Positions 1 through 7,640 of a stretch of 15,235 bases of DNA are shown here, in pieces (position 1 is the first letter of the stretch; the number at the start of each line of letters is the position of its first letter). This DNA is from an uncultured beta proteobacterium (GTDB lineage Bacteria > Pseudomonadota > Gammaproteobacteria > Burkholderiales > Burkholderiaceae_C). A program made the position numbers and the translations under genes. Location of the stretch: contig CAILKA010000646.1 of assembly GCA_903834645.1 (NCBI GenBank), positions 1 through 15,235 of the forward strand, given 5' to 3'. The notes under the pieces were generated by a model that was not told where the DNA came from, made no database searches, and was given only the letters and a program-made list of their open reading frames with translations.

Positions 1-912
1 CTCAACCACATCTACTCGCGCCGCGGCGACAAGGGCGGCATCGAGTACGTCTGGCCGCACGAGGTCGACAACGTCCACGACGCCTCGGGCAAGGTGGTGG
101 GGGCGCAGCTCAAGGCCGCCAAGGGGCCGCTGCCCGCGGGCACGCCGGTGGACTACGAGGGCGTGGGCACGATGTCCAAGTCCAAGAACAACGGCGTGGA
201 CCCGCAGGAGCTCATCGACCGCTTCGGCGCGGACACGGCGCGGCTGTTCGTGATGTTCGCCTCGCCGCCGGAGCAGACCCTGGAGTGGAACGACGCGGGC
301 GTGGAGGGCGCGCATCGCTTCCTGCGCCGCCTGTGGAGCTTTGCGGCGCAGCGCGCATCGCAGCTGCGTGGCGCCGCCCCGGTGGAAGTGGCCAGCGCGC
401 CGCTGCGCCCGGCGGCCCAGGCGCTGCGACGCGAGGTGCATCTGGTGCTGCGCCAGGTGAGCTACGACTACGAGCGCATGCAGTACAACACCGTGGTGTC
501 GGGCTGCATGAAGCTGCTCAACGCCCTGGAGGGCTTCGAGGCCGATGGCAGCCCGGGCGACGCCGCCGTGCTGGCCGAGGGCGCGTCGGTGCTGCTGCGC
601 GCGCTCTACCCCGCCTGCCCGCACCTGACCTGGGTGCTGTGGCGCGAGCTCGGCTTCGAGGCGCTGCAGGGCGGGCTGCTGGATGCGCCGTGGCCGCAGC
701 TGGACGAGGCGGCGCTTGTGCAAGACGAGATCGAGCTCGTGCTGCAGGTCAACGGCAAGCACCGCGGCGTGCTGCGCGTGCCCGCGCAGGCCACGCGCGA
801 GGCGATGGAGCAGCAGGCCGCGCTCAGCCCCGAGGTGCAGCGCTTTGCCGAAGGCCGCCCGATCCGCAAGATCGTGGTCGTGCCCGGCCGGCTCGTAAAC
901 GTGGTGGCCTGA
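1..912 (+). CDS. leuS: Leucyl-tRNA synthetase, C-terminal part (5' end outside window)
   Basis: Class I aminoacyl-tRNA synthetase that charges tRNA-Leu with leucine in the cytoplasm. The frame is open from base 1, so the gene begins upstream; 303 residues are visible, roughly the last third of a protein of about 860-880 residues. The signature catalytic loop TMSKSKNNGVDP (the KMSKS motif, here with T in place of the first K, as is common in bacterial LeuS) lies near 169-204. Next comes the helical anticodon-binding domain (about 250-700) and the small C-terminal domain containing LVLQVNGKHRG and ending in RKIVVVPGRLVNVVA, both typical of LeuS. The stop is at 910-912. lptE follows after 21 bp on the same strand, and holA after that; leuS-lptE-holA is a conserved proteobacterial order, so co-transcription is likely. 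Identification is secure. Confidence 0.97.
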   Translation, partial: LNHIYSRRGDKGGIEYVWPHEVDNVHDASGKVVGAQLKAAKGPLPAGTPVDYEGVGTMSKSKNNGVDPQELIDRFGADTARLFVMFASPPEQTLEWNDAGVEGAHRFLRRLWSFAAQRASQLRGAAPVEVASAPLRPAAQALRREVHLVLRQVSYDYERMQYNTVVSGCMKLLNALEGFEADGSPGDAAVLAEGASVLLRALYPACPHLTWVLWRELGFEALQGGLLDAPWPQLDEAALVQDEIELVLQVNGKHRGVLRVPAQATREAMEQQAALSPEVQRFAEGRPIRKIVVVPGRLVNVVA

Positions 913-933
913 GGCCCTGCGGGCACGGCAGCC

Positions 934-1497
934 ATGCGTCGGCGGAGCCTGATCGGGCTGGGCAGCCTGGGAAGCCTCGGCGGCCTGGGCGCCCTGGCCT
1001 GCCCGCGCGCCGCGGCCGCGCTGGCCGCTTCGGCAGCGGCTGCGCTCGTGACGGGCTGCGGCTTCCAGCTGCGCCGCCCGCAGCCCATGCCCTTTGCGCG
1101 CATTGCCCTGCAGGGCTTCGAGCCGCGCTCGCCACTGGCCGAAGAGCTGCGCCGCGCCTTGCGGGAGGTGGCGCAGGTGGTCGCCTCGCCGCCGCAGGCC
1201 CAGGTGGTGCTGGTGGCGCTGCAGGACCGCACCGACCGCAGCGTCGTGGCCTCCACCACCTCGGGCCAGGTGCGTGAGATGCAGCTGCGGCTGCAGTTCG
1301 GCTTTCGGCTCGCCACACCCGAGGGCGCGGTGCTCGCGGCCCCGGCGCAACTCGTGCTTGCGCGTGACCTGAGCTTCAGCGAGACGGCCGCACTCGCCAA
1401 GGAGCTCGAGGAGGCTCAGCAGCTGCGCGAGATGCGCGCCGACATCGTGGGCCAGGTGCTGCGCCGACTGGCCAGCGTGCGCCTGCCTGGCGGCTGA
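934..1497 (+). CDS. lptE: LPS-assembly lipoprotein LptE
   Basis: Outer-membrane lipoprotein that plugs the LptD barrel and helps insert LPS into the outer leaflet. It has 187 residues, normal for the family. The start carries arginines (MRRRSLIGLG) followed by a Gly/Leu/Ala-rich segment and a lipobox-like LVTGC, giving lipidated Cys42; the mature protein then begins CGFQLRRPQPMPF, a very typical LptE start (Cys-Gly-Phe-x-Leu-Arg). The remainder has the alternating beta/alpha pattern of the family, with QLRLQFGFRL and a C-terminal helix that includes REMRADIVGQVLRRL. The leader of 41 residues is long for a lipoprotein, and RRRSLIG resembles a twin-arginine signal. It sits between leuS and holA, as in many proteobacteria. 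No strong Shine-Dalgarno is visible, so translation may be coupled to leuS. Confidence 0.93.
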   Translation: MRRRSLIGLGSLGSLGGLGALACPRAAAALAASAAAALVTGCGFQLRRPQPMPFARIALQGFEPRSPLAEELRRALREVAQVVASPPQAQVVLVALQDRTDRSVVASTTSGQVREMQLRLQFGFRLATPEGAVLAAPAQLVLARDLSFSETAALAKELEEAQQLREMRADIVGQVLRRLASVRLPGG

Positions 1498-1538
1498 GGC
1501 GCGCGACGCGGCAGCCAGGCACCCTGACGAGCGTCTCC

Positions 1539-2606
1539 ATGCAGCTACGACTCGAGCAGCTCGACACCCATCTCGCGCGGGGCCTGCGCTCGCTCTACAC
1601 GGTGCTGGGCGACGAGCCGCTGCTGGTGCAGGAGGCGTGCGATGCGATCCGCGCGGCGGTGCGCGCGCGGGGATGCGCCGAGCGCGAGGTCTTCCACGTC
1701 TCGGGCGCGCACTTCGACTGGAGCGGCGTGCTGGGCGCGGCGCGGTCGATGAGCCTGTTTTCGAGCGAGCGGCTCGTGGAGCTGCGCATCCCGTCGGGCA
1801 AGCCGGGCAAGGACGGCTCGCAGGCGCTGCAGCAGCTGGTGGAGTCGGTCCCCGAGGGGGTGTTCGTGCTCGTCGTGCTGCCGCGCCTGGACGCCACGGC
1901 GCTCAAGAGCGGCTGGTACGCGGCCCTCGACGCGGCCGGCGTGATGCTGCGCGTGGAGCCGGTCGAGCGGCCCGCACTGCCGGCCTGGATCGCGCAGCGC
2001 CTGGCCCGCCAGGGGCAGCGCGTGCGCGACGGCGACGAGGGGCGGCGCACGCTGGGCTTCTTCGCCGACCGGGTGGAGGGCAACCTGCTGGCCGCGCACC
2101 AGGAGATCAGCAAGCTTGCGCTGCTGCACCCGGACGGGGAGCTCGGCTACGAGGATGTGGAGGCGGCGGTGCTGGACGTGGCCCGCTACGACGTGCGCCA
2201 GCTGTGCGAGGCCGTGCTGGAGGGTCAAGGGGGACGTGCCCTGCGCATCCTCGAAGGCCTGCGCGCCGAGGGCGAGTCGGCCGTGTCCGTGCTGTGGCAG
2301 CTCGCCGACGACCTGCGTGCGCTGCGCCGCGTACGCGCAGCGCTGGATGCTGGCCGACCGCTGCCGCTGGCCATGCAGGAGGCACGGGTATGGGGTGCAC
2401 GCCAGCGCATCCTGGAGCGCGTGGTGTCGCGCTTCGGCACGGCCAGCCTCACGCGCCTGGTCGCGGCGGCCAGCACCTGCGACGGCATCACCAAGGGGCT
2501 GCCGCGTCCGCAGTGGCCGGTGGACGCCTGGGACGCCCTGCGCCATCTCGTGCTGCTGACGATCCGCGCCCGTCAGGCCGGGCGATCGAGCCCGACGACG
2601 CGCTGA
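1539..2606 (+). CDS. holA: DNA polymerase III delta subunit
   Basis: Delta is the wrench of the clamp loader: it binds the beta sliding clamp and opens it for loading at primed sites during replication. The protein has 355 residues (family about 330-360). The N-terminal Rossmann-like domain opens with LRSLYTVLGDEPLLVQEAC, the usual HolA start (Y-x-x-x-G-x-E-x-x-L-x-x-E), followed by the FSSERLVELRIPSGKPG region that corresponds to the clamp-binding edge. The middle domain holds RVEGNLLAAHQEISKLALL, another family hallmark, and the C-terminal collar domain holds LRALRRVRAAL and GLPRPQWPVDAWDAL. It lies third in the leuS-lptE-holA set, 41 bp after lptE. The gene ends 65 bp from the convergent ghrA stop. 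In several relatives proA follows holA; it does not here. Confidence 0.95.
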   Translation: MQLRLEQLDTHLARGLRSLYTVLGDEPLLVQEACDAIRAAVRARGCAEREVFHVSGAHFDWSGVLGAARSMSLFSSERLVELRIPSGKPGKDGSQALQQLVESVPEGVFVLVVLPRLDATALKSGWYAALDAAGVMLRVEPVERPALPAWIAQRLARQGQRVRDGDEGRRTLGFFADRVEGNLLAAHQEISKLALLHPDGELGYEDVEAAVLDVARYDVRQLCEAVLEGQGGRALRILEGLRAEGESAVSVLWQLADDLRALRRVRAALDAGRPLPLAMQEARVWGARQRILERVVSRFGTASLTRLVAAASTCDGITKGLPRPQWPVDAWDALRHLVLLTIRARQAGRSSPTTR

Positions 2607-2622
2607 GCGCGGCCCGCGGAGG

Positions 2623-2656
2623 CTCGGCGGGAGGGCCGTGCGCTGCGGCCGCCGAG
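2623..2656. terminator. Inverted repeat in the holA/ghrA convergent gap
   Basis: Within the 65-bp gap between two converging genes, CTCGGCGG (2623-2630) and its perfect complement CCGCCGAG (2649-2656) form an 8-bp GC-rich stem with an 18-base loop. Position suits a bidirectional transcription end, but no T-run follows on either strand, so it would be a weak or factor-assisted terminator at best. Confidence 0.3.
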
Positions 2657-2671
2657 ACCGGCACGCTCGCT

Positions 2672-3673
2672 TCAGTAGCCGCGCGACCGCTCGACCCGAT
2701 GCTGCACGGGCTCCCCACGCGCCAGGCGTGCGAGGTTGCCTGCCACCACCTCTGCCGCGCTGCGCCGGTCGGTAAGCGCGGCCACGTGCGGCAGCACCGT
2801 CACGCCCGGATGGCACCAGTACGGGTGCTCGGGCGGCAGCGGCTCGGCGTGGAAGACGTCGAGCACGGCATGCGCCAGGTGGCCGCTGTCGAGCGCGGCG
2901 AGCAGGTCGGCGTCGACCACGTGGGCGCCGCGCGCGAGGTTGACGAGCGCAGCCCCGCGCGGCAGCGCCGCAAGAAAGGCCCCATCGACGAGCCCGCGGG
3001 TGGCCGGCGTCAGCGGCAGCAGGTTCAGCACCACCTGCGCCTGCGCCAGTGCGCCCGGCAGACACGCAAGACCCCACACGCGCTGCACGGCGGGGTCGGC
3101 CGGATCGGTCGGGTCGGCGGCGGGCGGCCCGCTCGACCAGCCGCTCACGCGGTAGCCCAGCGCGGCCAGCGCCCGAGCCACGGCCCGACCCATCTCGCCC
3201 ATGCCCAGCACGAGCACGCCGATGTCGTGGGCACGCCGCTGCTCGAGCTGCCGCCAGTGCGCCCGCGCCTGCTGGCGCGCATAGAGAAAGAAGCCGCGGT
3301 GCACCGCCAGCGTGGCCCAGGTGGCGGTCTCGGCCATCGCGCGCGTCATCACCGGATCGACCATGCGCGCCAGCGGCACGCCCTGGGGCAGCGTCGGGTC
3401 GTCCAGCAGCCGATCCACCCCGGCCCACAGCGACTGGATCAGGCGCAGGCCACGCAGGCCGCGCAGTACACCGGGAGGCGGGTTGGCCACCACCGCCACC
3501 TCCACCTCGTCAGGGCGCGGATGCGGCGCCAGCCACATCACGCCGGGGCAGGCCGCCGTCAGCGCCTGCTGCCAGGCCTGGTGCTCGTCATCGTCCCACT
3601 GGCCCACGAGCCAGGCACGCAGGGGCCGCGTGCCGGCCCAGGGCGGGGGCGCCTCCCGGCCCGCCCCGCTCAT
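2672..3673 (-). CDS. ghrA: D-2-hydroxyacid dehydrogenase, glyoxylate/hydroxypyruvate reductase A type
   Basis: NAD(P)H-dependent reductase expected to reduce glyoxylate to glycolate and hydroxypyruvate to glycerate in the cytoplasm. The chosen ATG (3671-3673) overlaps the pncC stop as ATGA and gives 333 residues, close to the 312 of E. coli GhrA; the open frame extends upstream only as an antisense shadow of pncC. The N-terminal substrate domain includes QSLWAGVDRLL and a MVDPVM segment. The nucleotide-binding domain has GMGEMG at 157-162. The catalytic triad of the family is present: Arg248 in NLARGAHVVD, Glu277 in DVFHAEPLPPEHP and His296 in LPHVAALT. The last stretches closely resemble GhrA rather than SerA or PdxB. 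The N-terminal dozen residues (GAGREAPPPW) look disordered. Substrate choice is inferred from family resemblance. Last gene of the thiL-pncC-ghrA run. Confidence 0.85.
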   Translation of the reverse strand: MSGAGREAPPPWAGTRPLRAWLVGQWDDDEHQAWQQALTAACPGVMWLAPHPRPDEVEVAVVANPPPGVLRGLRGLRLIQSLWAGVDRLLDDPTLPQGVPLARMVDPVMTRAMAETATWATLAVHRGFFLYARQQARAHWRQLEQRRAHDIGVLVLGMGEMGRAVARALAALGYRVSGWSSGPPAADPTDPADPAVQRVWGLACLPGALAQAQVVLNLLPLTPATRGLVDGAFLAALPRGAALVNLARGAHVVDADLLAALDSGHLAHAVLDVFHAEPLPPEHPYWCHPGVTVLPHVAALTDRRSAAEVVAGNLARLARGEPVQHRVERSRGY

Positions 3674-4239
3674 GCCGAACGCGCCAGCACGAGCGCTTGC
3701 CGCAGCGCGCACTGCACGGTGAGCGAGCGCACGTGCGAACGGTCGCCGTCGAGCTGCAGCCGCTGGGCGCCCGTGAGAGGTGCCGTGGCCAGGTCCGGCT
3801 TGAGGCCAGCGGCCGAATCGGCGGCGGCAGCCGGGCGAACGCTCCAGGCAAGCCACACCGTGCCCACCGGCTTGCCCTGTACAGCTCCGCCCGGACCGGC
3901 GATCCCGGTCACGGCCAGCGCGATGTTGGCGCGCGAGCGCACCAGCGCCCCTTGCGCCATGGCGCGCGCCACCTCCTCACTGACCGCCCCATGGGCCTGC
4001 AACAGTTCCTGCGCCACGCCCAGCAGCTCGACCTTCGCGTCGTTGCTGTAGGTGACGAAGCCACGCTCGAACCAGTGGCTCGAGCCGGGCAAAGCCGTGC
4101 AGGCCGCCGCGATCAGCCCGCCTGTGCAGCTCTCGGCGGCTGCAAGCGTCAGGCGACGAGCCAGCAGGGCATCGGCCAGCGCCTGCACGTCGGCCTGCCA
4201 GCCATCGGGCATCTGCAACATCGGGACCGGCTCGGACAT
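3670..4239 (-). CDS. pncC: Nicotinamide-nucleotide amidohydrolase PncC (CinA C-terminal family)
   Basis: Hydrolyses nicotinamide mononucleotide to nicotinate mononucleotide plus ammonia, returning NMN (for instance from DNA ligase) to NAD synthesis. From ATG 4239 the protein has 189 residues: a stand-alone CinA C-terminal domain without the N-terminal MoeA-like half. Family motifs are AAESCTGG (34-41), containing the presumed catalytic Ser37, FVTYSNDAK (61-69), and ALAVTGIAGPGG (108-119). E. coli PncC has about 165 residues; most of the excess is an Ala/Pro-rich stretch at about 134-160, where the family normally turns quickly from a beta strand into the last helix. The gene starts 23 bp after thiL and overlaps ghrA by 4 bp (ATGA), so the three are probably one transcript. 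The track frame extends upstream to 4320, but that part overlaps the end of thiL and looks non-coding. Confidence 0.9.
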   Translation of the reverse strand: MSEPVPMLQMPDGWQADVQALADALLARRLTLAAAESCTGGLIAAACTALPGSSHWFERGFVTYSNDAKVELLGVAQELLQAHGAVSEEVARAMAQGALVRSRANIALAVTGIAGPGGAVQGKPVGTVWLAWSVRPAAAADSAAGLKPDLATAPLTGAQRLQLDGDRSHVRSLTVQCALRQALVLARSA

Positions 4240-4262
4240 GCCGCGATTGTCGGTGCGCAGAA

Positions 4263-5234
4263 TCAGGACACGAAGTGGTCGAAGCCGGCCAGGCCGCCCA
4301 GCGCAACCTCCTGGCCGCACGCGTCCAGCACGCGCAGGCCAGCATCCGCCACGATGACTCCCACCGCGGTCACGGGCACGCCTGCGCGTTGGGCGGCCGC
4401 GTGCACCGCGGCCTGGGCATGCGCGGGCGCGGTGAACAGGAGCTCGTAGTCGTCGCCCCCGGCCAGCACGCAGCTGCGCTGCACGGGCTCGGGCTGCGCG
4501 GCCAGGTGCGCGCTGCGTGGCAGCGCATCGAGCTGCACCTGCGCCCCGACCCGGGAGCGCTCCAGGATGTGAGCCAGGTCCCCGAGCAGCCCGTCGCTCA
4601 GGTCGATCGCACTCGTGGCCACGCCGCGCAGCGCCAGGCCAAGCGCCACGCGCGGCTCGGGCTGCTCCATGGCGCGCCGGGCCGCCTCGAAGGCGCAGGC
4701 TTCCAGGCGCAACGTGCCGCGAAAAGCTTCCAGCGCAAGCCGGGCATCACCGAGCGCGCCGCTGACCCACAGGGTGTCGCCCGGGGCGGCGCCGCTGCGC
4801 AGCAGAGCCGCCCCGGGCGGCACCTCACCGAACACGGTGACCGTGAGCGCCAGCGGCCCGGCGGTCGTGTCGCCGCCCACGAGCGCGATGCCGGTGCGCT
4901 GCGCCAGCGCCTGCATGCCCCGCGCCAGGCCCGCCAGGAAGGCCTCCTCCACGCGCGGCAGCGACAGCGCCAGCGTGAACGCCAGCGGCTGCGCCCCACA
5001 GGCCGCGAGGTCACTCAGGTTGACGGCCAGCGCCTTGTGGCCCAGGCGCTCGGGCGGCACGGTGGACAGGAAGTGCCGCCCCTCCACCAGCGTGTCGGTG
5101 GACACGGCGAGTTGCTGCCCCGGTGCGGGGGCGAGCAGTGCGCAGTCATCCCCCACGCCGAGGACCACGCCGGTGCGGGTTTCGGGCGACCAGGTGAAGT
5201 AGCGCGCGATGAGTTGGAATTCGCCTAGGGCCAT
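4263..5234 (-). CDS. thiL: Thiamine-monophosphate kinase
   Basis: Phosphorylates thiamine monophosphate to the active cofactor thiamine pyrophosphate, the last step of the pathway. Start at ATG 5234 gives 323 residues (family about 320-330) and begins MALGEFQLIARYF, matching the usual G-E-F-x-L-I opening; an in-frame ATG at 5270 would add 12 residues that are unlike the family. Motifs in order: GVGDDCALL (27-34), AVSTDTLVEGRHF (43-55), NLSDLAACGA (72-81), VGGDTTAG (119-126), DLSDGLLGDL (211-220) and AGGDDYELLF (258-267), together the ATP/Mg-binding residues of the AIR synthase/ThiL fold. It is the first gene of a minus-strand run with pncC and ghrA and is divergent from maeB. pgpA, often next to thiL, is absent. 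Confidence 0.96.
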   Translation of the reverse strand: MALGEFQLIARYFTWSPETRTGVVLGVGDDCALLAPAPGQQLAVSTDTLVEGRHFLSTVPPERLGHKALAVNLSDLAACGAQPLAFTLALSLPRVEEAFLAGLARGMQALAQRTGIALVGGDTTAGPLALTVTVFGEVPPGAALLRSGAAPGDTLWVSGALGDARLALEAFRGTLRLEACAFEAARRAMEQPEPRVALGLALRGVATSAIDLSDGLLGDLAHILERSRVGAQVQLDALPRSAHLAAQPEPVQRSCVLAGGDDYELLFTAPAHAQAAVHAAAQRAGVPVTAVGVIVADAGLRVLDACGQEVALGGLAGFDHFVS

Positions 5235-5273
5235 CGGGATTACCTGTGCTGCGCGCAAAGCAGCCTGCACCGG

Positions 5274-5302
5274 ATTATCCCGGCCACCCCCCTGCCTACA
5301 AT
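5274..5302. promoter_or_regulatory. Overlapping divergent promoters for thiL (-) and maeB (+)
   Basis: Toward maeB, TACAAT at 5297-5302 matches the -10 consensus in 5 of 6 positions, with only a weak -35 (TTATCC, 5275-5280). Toward thiL, GATAAT (plus coordinates 5279-5274) is a 5/6 -10 with TTGTAG (5301-5296) as a partial -35 across a 16-bp spacer. The maeB -10 thus coincides with the thiL -35, so polymerase should not occupy both at once. Predicted starts fall near 5308-5310 for maeB and near 5267 for thiL. This is consensus matching by eye. Confidence 0.5.
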
Positions 5303-5311
5303 CCCATGACC

Positions 5312-7606
5312 ATGAGCACCGCCGAAGACAAGCGCGCCGAACTGCGCCGCGCCGCCCTCGAGTACCACGAGTTCCCGACCCCGGGAAAGGTGGCGATCGC
5401 GCCGACCAAGCAGCTGACCAACCAGCGGGACCTGGCCTTGGCCTACTCGCCCGGCGTGGCGGCGGCCTGCGAGGAGATCGTGGCCGATCCGGCCAACGCC
5501 TATCGCTACACCTCGCGCGGCAACCTCGTGGCCGTGGTCACGAACGGCACGGCCGTGCTGGGGCTGGGCGACATCGGCCCGCTGGCGGCCAAGCCGGTGA
5601 TGGAGGGCAAGGGCGTGCTCTTCAAGAAGTTCGCCGGCATCGATGTCTTCGACCTGGAGGTCAACGAGAAGAACCTCGACAAGCTCGTGGACATCATCGC
5701 GGCGCTGGAGCCCACCTTCGGCGGCGTGAACCTGGAGGACATCAAGGCGCCTGACTGCTTCTACGTGGAGCGTCGGCTGCGCGAGCGCATGAAGATCCCC
5801 GTCTTCCACGACGACCAGCACGGCACGGCGATCGTGGTCGGGGCGGCGCTGCTCAACGGGCTGAAGGTGGTGGGCAAGGACCTGCGCCAGATCAAGCTCG
5901 TCACCTCGGGCGCCGGGGCGGCGGCGCTGGCCTGCCTGGGCCTGCTCGTCAAGCTCGGCCTGCCGCGCGAGAACATCTGGGTGACGGATCTGGCAGGCGT
6001 GGTCTGGAAGGGCCGCACCGAGCTCATGGACCCGGACAAGCAGGAGTTCTCCCAGGACACGCCCCAGCGCACGCTGGCCGAGGTGATCCAGGGCGCCGAC
6101 GTGTTCCTGGGGCTGTCGGCCGCCGGCGTGCTCAAGCCCGAGATGGTGCGTGCGATGGCGCGCGCGCCGCTCATCTTCGCGCTGGCCAACCCGACGCCGG
6201 AGATCATGCCCGAGGAGGTACGGGCGGTGCGCGATGACGCGATCATGGCCACCGGCCGCACCGACTACCCGAACCAGGTCAACAACGTCCTGTGCTTCCC
6301 GTACATCTTTCGTGGAGCCCTGGACTGCGGCGCGACGACCATCAACGACTCGATGGAAATCGCCGCGGTGCACGCGATCGCGGGGCTCGCCCAGGCCGAG
6401 CAGGACGACGTGGTGGCCTCGGCCTACGCGGGTGCGACGCTCGTCTTCGGCCCCGAGTACCTCATCCCCAAGCCCTTCGATCCGCGGCTGATGATGCGCA
6501 TCGCGCCGGCGGTGGCGCGGGCGGCAGCCGAGTCGGGCGTCGCACAACGCCCGATCACGGACTGGGAGGCCTACGCCGAGCGGCTGCAGGCTTTCGTCTA
6601 CGCCTCGGGCACGACGATGAAGCCGATCTTTGCGGTGGCCAAGCGGGCCACGCGCAAGAACGTGGCTTTTGCCGAGGGCGAGGACCGGCGCGTGCTGCGC
6701 GCGGTGCAGGTCATCGTCGATGAGGGCCTGGCGCGGCCGTGGCTGGTCGGGCGCGCGCCGCAGATCCTGCGGCGCATCGAGCAGCTGGGCCTGAGGCTGC
6801 AGGCCGGGCGCGACTTCGAGGTCATCAACATCGACGACGACCCGCGCTACCGCGATTACTGGCAGACCTACCACCGCATGACCGAGCGCAAGGGCGTGAC
6901 GGAGCAGTTCGCCAAGATCGAGATGCGCCGGCGCCTGACGCTGGTGTCGGCCATGCTGCTGCACAAGGGCGAAGTCGACGGCCTGATCTGCGGCACCTGG
7001 GGCTCCACGCACCAGCACCTGCACCACATCGACCAGGTCATCGGGCTGCGCCCGGGGGTTCGCACCTACGCCTGCATGAACGGCCTCATCCTGCCCGGAC
7101 GCCAGGTCTTCATCGTGGACACGCACGTCAACCACGACCCGACGGCCGAGCAGCTGGCCGAGATCACGGTGCTCGCGGCCGAGGAGATGCGGCGCTTCGG
7201 CGTGCAGCCCAAGGCGGCGCTGCTGTCGCACAGCAACTTCGGCTCGAGCAACTTTCCCTCGGCTGTGAAGATGCGCGAGGCGCTCGCCCTGGTGCAGCAG
7301 CGCGCGCCATGGCTGGAGATCGACGGGGAGATGCACGGAGATGCGGCGCTCGACGCCACCCATCGGCGCGAGATCATGCCGCGCAGCACCCTTGCGGGCG
7401 AGGCCAATCTGCTCGTGATGCCCGACATCGACGCCGCCAACATCTCCTACAACCTGCTCAAGACGGCCGCCGGCGGCGGCATCGCCGTGGGGCCCGTGCT
7501 CCTCGGGGCGGCCAAGCCCGTGCACATCCTGACGCCCTCGGCCACGGTGCGGCGCATCGTCAACATGGCGGCGCTGACGGTGGCCGACGCGAACGCGGTG
7601 CGCTGA
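5312..7606 (+). CDS. maeB: NADP-dependent malic enzyme with phosphotransacetylase-like C-terminal domain
   Basis: Oxidatively decarboxylates malate to pyruvate, yielding NADPH, and so feeds gluconeogenic and biosynthetic metabolism. From ATG 5312 it has 764 residues, the size of the hybrid MaeB form (about 750-770). The catalytic half (1 to about 430) has AYSPGVA with the catalytic Tyr45, VLFKKFAGIDVFD (102-114), the metal-binding FHDDQHGT (165-172), the nucleotide loop SGAGAAAL (199-206) and ALANPTPEI (290-298). The rest (about 440-764) is a PTA-type domain, e.g. FAEGEDRRVLRA, GLICGTW and NLLVMPDIDAANISYNLLK; in studied MaeB proteins this domain is regulatory and senses acetyl-CoA rather than transferring acetyl. 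An upstream ATG at 5306 is possible, but the -10 box lies 3 bases before it, which favours 5312. No Shine-Dalgarno is visible. Confidence 0.97.
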   Translation: MSTAEDKRAELRRAALEYHEFPTPGKVAIAPTKQLTNQRDLALAYSPGVAAACEEIVADPANAYRYTSRGNLVAVVTNGTAVLGLGDIGPLAAKPVMEGKGVLFKKFAGIDVFDLEVNEKNLDKLVDIIAALEPTFGGVNLEDIKAPDCFYVERRLRERMKIPVFHDDQHGTAIVVGAALLNGLKVVGKDLRQIKLVTSGAGAAALACLGLLVKLGLPRENIWVTDLAGVVWKGRTELMDPDKQEFSQDTPQRTLAEVIQGADVFLGLSAAGVLKPEMVRAMARAPLIFALANPTPEIMPEEVRAVRDDAIMATGRTDYPNQVNNVLCFPYIFRGALDCGATTINDSMEIAAVHAIAGLAQAEQDDVVASAYAGATLVFGPEYLIPKPFDPRLMMRIAPAVARAAAESGVAQRPITDWEAYAERLQAFVYASGTTMKPIFAVAKRATRKNVAFAEGEDRRVLRAVQVIVDEGLARPWLVGRAPQILRRIEQLGLRLQAGRDFEVINIDDDPRYRDYWQTYHRMTERKGVTEQFAKIEMRRRLTLVSAMLLHKGEVDGLICGTWGSTHQHLHHIDQVIGLRPGVRTYACMNGLILPGRQVFIVDTHVNHDPTAEQLAEITVLAAEEMRRFGVQPKAALLSHSNFGSSNFPSAVKMREALALVQQRAPWLEIDGEMHGDAALDATHRREIMPRSTLAGEANLLVMPDIDAANISYNLLKTAAGGGIAVGPVLLGAAKPVHILTPSATVRRIVNMAALTVADANAVR

Positions 7607-7610
7607 AGGC

Positions 7611-7633
7611 CCGGGCGGCGCCTGGTCGCCCGG
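7611..7633 (+). terminator. GC-rich hairpin just after maeB
   Basis: CCGGGCG (7611-7617) pairs perfectly with CGCCCGG (7627-7633); a G-T and a C-G pair extend the stem to 9 bp around a 5-base loop. It begins 5 bases past the maeB stop. No T-run follows, so this may be a pause or Rho-assisted end rather than a classical intrinsic terminator. Confidence 0.4.
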
Positions 7634-7640
7634 CAGCGAT

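Noticed and set aside
1545..3428. Minus-strand 627-codon frame opposite holA and running past ghrA
   Set aside because: Arg/Ala/Gly-rich without recognisable motifs; holA on the plus strand and ghrA in another minus frame have family motifs and coding-type third positions.
1637..4051. Plus-strand 804-codon frame spanning holA, the gap and the ghrA/pncC region
   Set aside because: It crosses three genes and a terminator-like repeat, with composition typical of a shadow frame.
5248..5264. GCTGC/GCAGC hairpin in the thiL leader as a possible TPP riboswitch
   Set aside because: Only a 5-bp stem in a leader of about 30 bases; far too short, and lacking the conserved TPP-riboswitch core.
5240..7525. 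Minus-strand 761-codon frame opposite maeB
   Set aside because: Antisense shadow of maeB: His/Arg/Leu-rich with no known domain, whereas maeB matches its family throughout.
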